From Kiritimatiellia bacterium (GTDB lineage Bacteria > Verrucomicrobiota > Kiritimatiellia > RFP12 > UBA1067), in assembly GCA_017648225.1 (NCBI GenBank), contig JAGCJE010000008.1:1-20061 (forward strand): a stretch of DNA of 20,061 bases, in the 5' to 3' direction. Position 1 is the first letter of the stretch. Each line of letters starts with the position of its first letter. Shown piece by piece: positions 16,301 to 20,061 of the stretch. Made by a program: the position numbers and the translations under genes. The notes beneath the pieces are model-generated. The model was not told where the DNA came from. It did no database searches and saw only the letters and a list, made by a program, of their open reading frames with translations.

Positions 16301-17539
16301 CGGGCTATCGACATCGAGCTTATCCGTAAGAGCGTCCTTCTCGCTCGCAAGCGGCACTGAATACGTTCGCGCCGGGAGACGGTTCCGAGAATTAATTGCC
16401 GTATTCTCCCAATCGTTCGCGTCGGCATCAAGGAGCGCGTCGAGATAATGCTTCCAATCGAACGGGGTTAAATCGTGCTTTCCTTTTCTCGTATGATACT
16501 TTACCCTGTCTTCTCGCCCGTAAAGCTTCCAAATGCGCTTAGCGCTCTCCGCGGCCGCCTTCTCGCCCGCAGGCCCCGCCCATAAATCTTCGGACGCAGA
16601 CGCTACGCAGAGCTTTCTCGGCGCGACAAGAGCGAGCCACTCATCCTGATCGTGCTCGATTATGTCCTCGCGCCCTGGAAAGACTTTCGCCATTCTCCCG
16701 CAAAACCAGTATGTAACCTTGTAATGGAGAAACGATTTGTAATATTCGCTTTCCGGGAGCTTCATGCGGTTAAGCTTTGCTCCTCCACAGCCCGAGTTAT
16801 TTGAACAGACGAGCGAAAAACGCTTGTCAAGCACACCTGCAACCAAAGCGGCCTTTCCGCCTCTGGAGTGTCCGACAATTCCTATGCGCGACAAATCGAA
16901 CTCCCTCTGATCTTCAATCCAGTCGACAAACAGGCTCGCGCCCCACGCCCATGCCGAAAGCGTCCCCCAGCTCGTTTCGTTGCGGTCTTCCGGCCTTTCA
17001 AAGCATGAAACGGCGCCGCTCGCATGGGCAGTTTCAGGATTGTACGTTTCAGGGCTTATTTCGCTGAGCATAAAAGCCGCCGTCGCGCAGCCTCTCGCAA
17101 GAATCTCTCTGACGGGCCAGAAATCGACTTCAGGAACCTTATCCTCAGGAAATTTCATCACCTGGGGACGATTGCAGAGAAGAATCATCAACGGAAGATT
17201 TTCTTTTCCGCGCGGCTGAAAAACCGTAACGTCGAAATGATTCTTTCCATACTTGCCTTCATACTTCACGCGAATCTTGCGCTTGATAACTTCGCCACCG
17301 TCCAATTCAAGCCTTTCAATGCACTCATACGTAGCTTTCGCGTCGTTAACAGCCTTAGGTCTTACGCCGTATTCGTTTTCGAGAAACCACTTTAACGTCT
17401 CCGGGCGCTTTACCTTCTCCCACTCTTCTCTGCTTTTAGCGCCCCATTCTCCGGGAACCTGCGTTACAACGCTATCTGCCGCGCTGCAAAACTGAAGCGC
17501 AGACAAAATACCGAACATCAAAAATAATTTACTTTTCAT
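13334..17539 (-). CDS. CE15-like alpha/beta-hydrolase fused to GH2 beta-galactosidase
   Basis: Product of 1401 aa with a signal peptide (MKSKLFLMFGILSALQFCSA). Residues ~25-385 are an alpha/beta-hydrolase of the CE15/acetyl-xylan-esterase-like type: GHSRGGKAALVAG with nucleophile Ser225, SNNSGCGGAKLNR, ASASEDLWAGP and GKHDLTPFDW with candidate His355. Residues ~415-1401 are a complete LacZ-type GH2: jelly-roll (WVNGRKVGYAEDSKLPSEFD), TIM barrel with SLGNETGHG (acid/base Glu808) and FFMCEYAHAMGN (nucleophile Glu893), and C-terminal small-chain domain (WYGRGPHENY, 1260-1269). CE15 enzymes cleave glucuronoyl esters; GH2 members are mostly beta-galactosidases but include other activities. The start at 17539 is chosen because the signal peptide begins there. 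An upstream ATG at 17575 would add 12 unrelated residues. No strong Shine-Dalgarno. Third gene of the operon. Confidence 0.93.
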   Translation of the reverse strand: MKSKLFLMFGILSALQFCSAADSVVTQVPGEWGAKSREEWEKVKRPETLKWFLENEYGVRPKAVNDAKATYECIERLELDGGEVIKRKIRVKYEGKYGKNHFDVTVFQPRGKENLPLMILLCNRPQVMKFPEDKVPEVDFWPVREILARGCATAAFMLSEISPETYNPETAHASGAVSCFERPEDRNETSWGTLSAWAWGASLFVDWIEDQREFDLSRIGIVGHSRGGKAALVAGVLDKRFSLVCSNNSGCGGAKLNRMKLPESEYYKSFLHYKVTYWFCGRMAKVFPGREDIIEHDQDEWLALVAPRKLCVASASEDLWAGPAGEKAAAESAKRIWKLYGREDRVKYHTRKGKHDLTPFDWKHYLDALLDADANDWENTAINSRNRLPARTYSVPLASEKDALTDKLDVDSPYRMSLNGIWKISWAGDPKLRVKGFEAEDFDDSDWFTIPVPACVELHGFGSPGYVNWRYPHKLDWPRIRDRQSGKDDYNPVSSYRRKFTVPENWKERRVILRFDGVYSAYYVWVNGRKVGYAEDSKLPSEFDVTDFVKEGENTLAVEVYRWCDGSYLEDQDMTRYSGIFRDVTLWSMPKDGIWDFKVKTQPLDGYESWSLELELENGDAASLYDAENKKVADLKKLSDSHFKLQFRPQLWSAEKPYLYTLVVKKGDDIRMRRIGFKDQKIIGNAIYVNGRKIKFRGVNRHDASPVHGRAVTLEEMIKDIELMKRHNFDTVRTSHYPNHRLWYDLCDRYGLYVMAEANVEGHESMYLSKQGLGLFKEWEHSIVERNERHVVFMRNHPSIVFWSLGNETGHGPCFTAARDAVKRLDPYRIVHWERMNKESDVDSRMYRSIAWIDQRGRLGDGLETNLTVLAKKSDIPDFIRTQTPNKPFFMCEYAHAMGNALGNFEEYWQLFYKYDSLTGGCIWDWVDQAIWKETNRVDPSTGKRERYLAFGGDFDESPNDGPFNCNGLITAERKVTPKLIEAGHVQRYLSVDSSFTLYNRYAFTSADEFSGDWELIVDGKSVKKGVFDVPAVKPLSSAKLPFAAEDFAGEGERFLNISFALKNDTPWAKKGWIVARNQIAIPSKDVKKNPVVGPVGIELCETDREVVAFSPRTRVVFDRATGAVKELTMNGKAVLRAPAEGVLPGPVVTCQRAFVDNDVWLCGHQHMTPMYYGSFPASGLTQLRYHARPIKIENGTVVVTTEITGSKSAGFTHEARWTFMDDGSVEMKNRLVPHGTMPIALPRLGLSMILDKSLENMCWYGRGPHENYVDRFTSAFFGLWESTVSEQYVDYVRPQDNGFKSDVRWVEFRDQDGLGVRFSSDNPMFVQALHYQMEDIQFSRHRAEQERRRIPLVKRPEIYLNLDLRQLGLGGNSCGPKPLEKYIFPIKEENWTVRMAPVVK

Positions 17540-17610
17540 AATTCTCGAGCTTGCCAACCTCCAACAGCCACCCAACTCCTAACCACTAACTACTGACTCC
17601 TAACCCCCAA
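17540..17610 (-). repeat. Low-complexity GT/GA-rich spacer with a 21-bp-spaced repeat
   Basis: This 71-bp spacer between the second DUF6528 gene and the CE15-GH2 gene is unusual in an operon whose other gaps are 23 bp or less. Read on the minus strand it is a degenerate G/T/A mixture in which GGTTAGGAGT occurs twice, 21 bp apart (plus-strand 17575-17584 and 17596-17605), with AGTTAGT-like units between. It could be slippage-derived. No promoter or hairpin is recognised. Confidence 0.5.
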
Positions 17611-18531
17611 CTACTTCCACCTCGCTTTATAGATTTTCGCGCCGGGAAGTTTTTTGTAATCGCGTATCTTACCGTCTTCGCAAATCTCAATCGTATCGGT
17701 CCACCATTTTGTGCGGGCCGTCGTTACAAGATCCTTGCCATCTTTCCCCGGATCGTATGCTTTAACGTCGCGCTTGACGATTGAGCGGTCCTCGAGAAAG
17801 ACGCGCTTATCCATATCGAAGAACATCACCTTTTCATGGGTAGTCAAAGCGAGAAGACGCGTCCCCGGAACTGGCCTTAAATCATGACCGTAAGTGAGGC
17901 CCTTTTCAACGAGCGAATATGCGTCGAGACGCTTAAGAATGAATTTCCCGTCGGGCGCACGTGAGACAGAGCAAGGCGTAAGCGAGGGCGTATCCAACAC
18001 CCAAAGAATACCTGTCTTCGAATCCCAGTGAAGTCCATGGGGATTATCGAACCAAAAAGCCGTACTGTTCTGTTTTTTAGGCTGCAGCGCCTTATCGCCT
18101 TTTATATCGAAGAGATAAAGGAGACCTGCGTAAAATTTTCCGCCTGTAGCTACAACAGCGACGACATCATCGCCTACGAGCTCGATTGAATGGGACATCA
18201 TCTTATTAACGCCCCACGCGTTAGCCTTGCAAGTATTGTAATCTACAACGGCCCAACAACCGCTGCACGCCGCGACAAGAATCGACTTGCCATCCGCGGT
18301 AGGCTTGCATTCGGCCAAGTTGCCGAGAAACTTCTTGCGCATTGCCGCGGGGATGACAGTATCGCGGGGACCCGACCATATCCATTTAGGCTCGCCGAGA
18401 CTGTCGCCCGGAAGCGATGCGTCGTACACTCTAATCGACTGATCCCCCGCCTGATCACAAATAATAATGTCAGAAGCGGAAGCTACCGTAGACCCCAAAA
18501 CCGAGATTGCGAAAAACAGACAACTCTTCAT
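17611..18531 (-). CDS. Secreted DUF6528-like beta-propeller protein with full histidine set
   Basis: Product of 306 aa. Signal peptide MKSCLFFAISVLGSTVASA, then repeats typical of DUF6528 proteins, predicted beta-propellers of unknown function: DIIICDQAGDQSIRVYD (21-37), ILVAACSGCWAVVDY, SHSIELVGDDVVAVVATGG (113-131), NPHGLHWDSKTGILWVLD (163-180) and YGHDLRPVPGTRLLALTTHE (214-233). His114, His165, His168 and His216 sit at equivalent places of successive repeats and could line the propeller mouth, for instance as metal ligands (inference). The start at 18531 is chosen because AAGGAG lies 7 nt upstream. The upstream in-frame starts at 18546-18567 precede or include that Shine-Dalgarno. Second gene of the operon, 23 bp after its paralogue. 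Family assignment is from memory of its motifs. Confidence 0.8.
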   Translation of the reverse strand: MKSCLFFAISVLGSTVASASDIIICDQAGDQSIRVYDASLPGDSLGEPKWIWSGPRDTVIPAAMRKKFLGNLAECKPTADGKSILVAACSGCWAVVDYNTCKANAWGVNKMMSHSIELVGDDVVAVVATGGKFYAGLLYLFDIKGDKALQPKKQNSTAFWFDNPHGLHWDSKTGILWVLDTPSLTPCSVSRAPDGKFILKRLDAYSLVEKGLTYGHDLRPVPGTRLLALTTHEKVMFFDMDKRVFLEDRSIVKRDVKAYDPGKDGKDLVTTARTKWWTDTIEICEDGKIRDYKKLPGAKIYKARWK

Positions 18532-18554
18532 AATCAACTCCTTCATATCCATCA

Positions 18555-19475
18555 TCACTGAACCCAACGGGCGCGGCGGACGGCGGCGCCTTTAATCTTT
18601 TTAAACGGAATAAACTTTCGACCCCACTGACGCTTCTCTAAAACGTCGCTACCGGAGCCGTCCTTGCGAGGTCTTACGAAGAACGCTTTACCGTCGACAT
18701 TCGTATCGTATGAATAAACCGCATCGGCGGGGATTGTGGTGCGATTGGGAAGCCATGACATCTTCTTAATATCGACAAAACGCACCACACCTTTCATACT
18801 GGCGGAAAGAACCGTGTTTGTAGACTTAGGCAGCGGCCTTAAATCGCACCCGAGCCCAGTATCTCTATCAACGAGAGAGATGATTTTAGCGCGGGTTAAT
18901 GAAAAAGTCCCATCGCTCTCCCTCTTGAACTTACAACCATTCAAGGCTCCCGCATCGAGAACCCACAAATAAGACTTTTCTTCATCCCAATAAAGGCCTC
19001 GCGGCTTATCAAAAACAAATCGCCCGGCGGTTTTTTCCCAATTTTTCAAATCAATAATAAATACGCAACCGGATTGGCTTTTATGATCCCTTCCTGAAAA
19101 AGCGATTACATCATCTGAAATCTTTTCAATAGTGAACAACTCTTGCCCGCAAATACCCCATTTACGCGCTTTCTTCGTTTCCCTATCGACAATAGCCCAG
19201 CCGCCCTCGCTCGCGGCAACGAGAAATTCCTTCCCGCCTGAGACCGGCTTAACCTCACAATATGTCTTAAAATGGACCTTAAACCGACTCGGAATAGAAG
19301 CGTCGTCCGCGGCGCTCCAACCCCAAACACGATTTCCTAAATTAACAGAAACATCCCCTTCTTCGTAAATCGAAATGTCAGAAGCAGCGACGACAATCTC
19401 CTGGGCCGAAATCGGCCCAAAGGCCGCCAATGAAATAACGGCAAAAAGACATTTTTTTAAATTCAAACTTTTCAT
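18555..19475 (-). CDS. Secreted DUF6528-like beta-propeller protein, histidine-poor paralogue
   Basis: Product of 306 aa, exactly the same length as its downstream neighbour and aligned with it throughout: FLVAASEGGWAIVDRETKKA, FVFDKPRGLYWDEEKSYLWV (153-172), LGCDLRPLPK (208-217) and the C-terminal RARWVQ against KARWK. The four histidines of the neighbour are replaced here by Phe114, Arg159, Tyr162 and Cys210, and the N-terminal CDQAGDQ strand has become AASDISIYEEG. It may therefore be a binding-only or regulatory partner. Signal peptide MKSLNLKKCLFAVISLAAFGPISA. The start at 19475 is preferred over an ATG at 19559, which lies inside the operator and upstream of the promoter. No clear Shine-Dalgarno; the leader is only about 15-22 nt. 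First gene of the six-gene operon. Confidence 0.8.
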   Translation of the reverse strand: MKSLNLKKCLFAVISLAAFGPISAQEIVVAASDISIYEEGDVSVNLGNRVWGWSAADDASIPSRFKVHFKTYCEVKPVSGGKEFLVAASEGGWAIVDRETKKARKWGICGQELFTIEKISDDVIAFSGRDHKSQSGCVFIIDLKNWEKTAGRFVFDKPRGLYWDEEKSYLWVLDAGALNGCKFKRESDGTFSLTRAKIISLVDRDTGLGCDLRPLPKSTNTVLSASMKGVVRFVDIKKMSWLPNRTTIPADAVYSYDTNVDGKAFFVRPRKDGSGSDVLEKRQWGRKFIPFKKIKGAAVRRARWVQ

Positions 19476-19496
19476 ACTTATATCGATTATTATTTT

Positions 19497-19532
19497 ACTA
19501 TAAATTTTACAAAAAAAGCGTTCAAAATTCAT
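19497..19532 (-). promoter_or_regulatory. Promoter of the six-gene DUF6528-GH2-beta-helix operon
   Basis: Two overlapping minus-strand promoters are possible. One has -10 TAAAAT (19504-19509) with -35-like ATGAAT (19527-19532, 17-bp spacer). Its 24-bp distance to the operator equals that of the LRR promoter and nearly that of the other operon, and the -35 resembles ATGACT at 7940-7945. The other has TATAGT (19497-19502) with the better -35 TTGAAC (19520-19525, 17-bp spacer). The conserved geometry favours the first under activation. Confidence 0.55.
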
Positions 19533-19568
19533 TTGTAAAGATTGCAACAAAGATTGCATTTATTGCAA
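19530..19568. promoter_or_regulatory. Four-box operator, copy 3 (upstream of six-gene operon)
   Basis: Boxes on the plus strand are TTGTAA (19533-19538), TTGCAA (19542-19547), TTGCAT (19554-19559) and TTGCAA (19563-19568), again with spacings 9, 12 and 9 bp. Bases between boxes are also shared with the copy at 7943-7981: the leading CATTTGTAA, then GATTGCAAC, are the same in both. This makes it a true homologous site rather than a chance AT-rich match. Confidence 0.75.
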
Positions 19569-20061
19569 TACCATATCAATTCACAAGACTAACAAGGGGA
19601 CTGTCCCCCTTGGTAGCGACACGCATCGGCTACACCCCGCCATTTTCGCCACCTGCGACCTCTACCGCCCCCATCGCGGCAATGCTCCGCCCTCCGCCCG
19701 CACTCCTCGCACGGCAGTTCCCTTCGTTTTTCGCTCTTCTTTATGTCTCTTTCGCTATCCGACCTCATCAGGCCGTCGATGCGTTCAATTCAGCTCGCTC
19801 TATTTCGCATAAGCTGCGCCGGGCTATCCGCGCCTTCCCTTCGGCGGATCCAGCTTCACCATTCGCTCGCCTATGCGACTATCGGCTCTCGCCAATCAAG
19901 CGCCTTGCAGCGTTTCGCCGACCGCGTTTTATGCATCGGAAAATCCGTCGGCAAACTCATTATCGTCTTCAAGGCAAATTCAACAGATCCGATAAATGCA
20001 CCTTTAAAAACCTTCAACGTTACCCGTATCGCCTGCGATGCACGTATCTGCCTTTTCCAAG
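19569..20061. other. Right-edge region without a convincing gene
   Basis: About 490 bases, much more GC-rich than the adjoining promoter. One plus-strand frame stays open from before the promoter to the window edge, with a first ATG at 19682 (at least 126 codons). It has no Shine-Dalgarno, and its Arg/Pro/Ser/Ala-rich translation looks unlike the other proteins. On the minus strand a 59-codon frame (19589-19768) encodes a basic, Cys-rich peptide (LPCEECGRRAEHC), and another frame is open from the edge to a stop at 19871-19873. The three conflict, and none is called as a gene. The stretch may be a decayed gene or a repeat family. Confidence 0.4.
19593..19612. repeat. GGGGAC/GTCCCC hairpin, REP-like
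   Basis: The palindrome GGGGACTGTCCCC (19596-19608) is flanked by CAA and TTG with one unpaired C at 19609, giving a strong stem-loop on either strand. No T-tract follows on either side, so it is not a standard intrinsic terminator. Similar GC-rich short palindromes occur as dispersed REP-type repeats in many genomes. Only one copy is in this window, so its repeat status is inferred. Confidence 0.45.

Noticed and set aside
15044..16360. 438-codon open frame on the plus strand
   Set aside because: Fully antisense to the GH2 part of the fusion, whose catalytic motifs are intact. No domain is recognisable in the shadow frame.
18227..18241. TTGCAA and TTGTAA boxes 9 bp apart within the second DUF6528 gene
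   Set aside because: Only half of the four-box pattern. The partner pair 21 bp away is missing and there is no promoter nearby. Probably chance within codons.
19476..19559. Longer N-terminus for the first DUF6528 gene starting at 19559
   Set aside because: It would begin inside the operator, upstream of the predicted transcript start, and would place residues before a normal signal peptide.

Overview
The window looks like one carbohydrate-degradation locus from a PVC-group bacterium, most likely Kiritimatiellota or Lentisphaerota. This is an inference from gene content: XylR-type AraC regulator, PIG-L deacetylase, DUF1080 protein, CE15-like esterase, GH2, GH92, right-handed beta-helix proteins and DUF6528 proteins. 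Nearly every structural gene starts with an export signal. There is no SusC/SusD pair, no ABC or MFS transporter and no sulfatase, so uptake must be encoded elsewhere. No tRNA, rRNA, CRISPR array or transposase was seen.

Layout, left to right. (1) 1-531, minus: 5' part of a secreted BspA-like leucine-rich-repeat protein, cut by the window edge. (2) 532-848: intergenic, holding its promoter and an operator. (3) 849-7884, minus: a tight four-gene operon, transcribed as DUF1080 protein, GH92 alpha-mannosidase, unknown secreted protein, and a giant beta-helix/CBM9-like/GH92N-like fusion. (4) 7885-8013: compact divergent control region. (5) 8014-9192, plus: XylR-like regulator. (6) 9226-19475, minus: a second, six-gene operon, transcribed as two tandem DUF6528 proteins, a CE15-like/GH2 fusion, a second beta-helix protein, a second copy of the unknown secreted protein, and a PIG-L deacetylase. 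(7) 19476-20061: promoter and operator, then GC-rich DNA with no convincing gene.

The strongest new signal is regulatory. The same roughly 39-bp element occurs three times (613-651, 7943-7981, 19530-19568). It consists of four TTGYAA-like boxes with start-to-start spacings of 9, 12 and 9 bp, i.e. two direct repeats 21 bp apart. Each copy lies just upstream of a likely minus-strand promoter: one for the LRR gene and one for each enzyme operon. The middle copy also supplies the -35 of the regulator's own promoter. This fits one AraC-family activator controlling all three units and probably itself.

The second signal is architectural. The last ~290 residues of the 1051-aa beta-helix protein match, block by block, the N-terminal beta-sandwich of the GH92 enzyme encoded two genes upstream, and stop where the GH92 catalytic barrel would begin. 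The two operons also share paralogous parts: a beta-helix protein and an undescribed ~250-aa secreted family in each. The DUF6528 pair has diverged so that four histidines present in one copy are all replaced in the other.

A plausible substrate is a complex glycan with alpha-mannose, beta-galactose and an N-acetylated sugar or uronate ester, for example a glycoprotein glycan or a decorated plant polysaccharide. The sequence does not decide between these.
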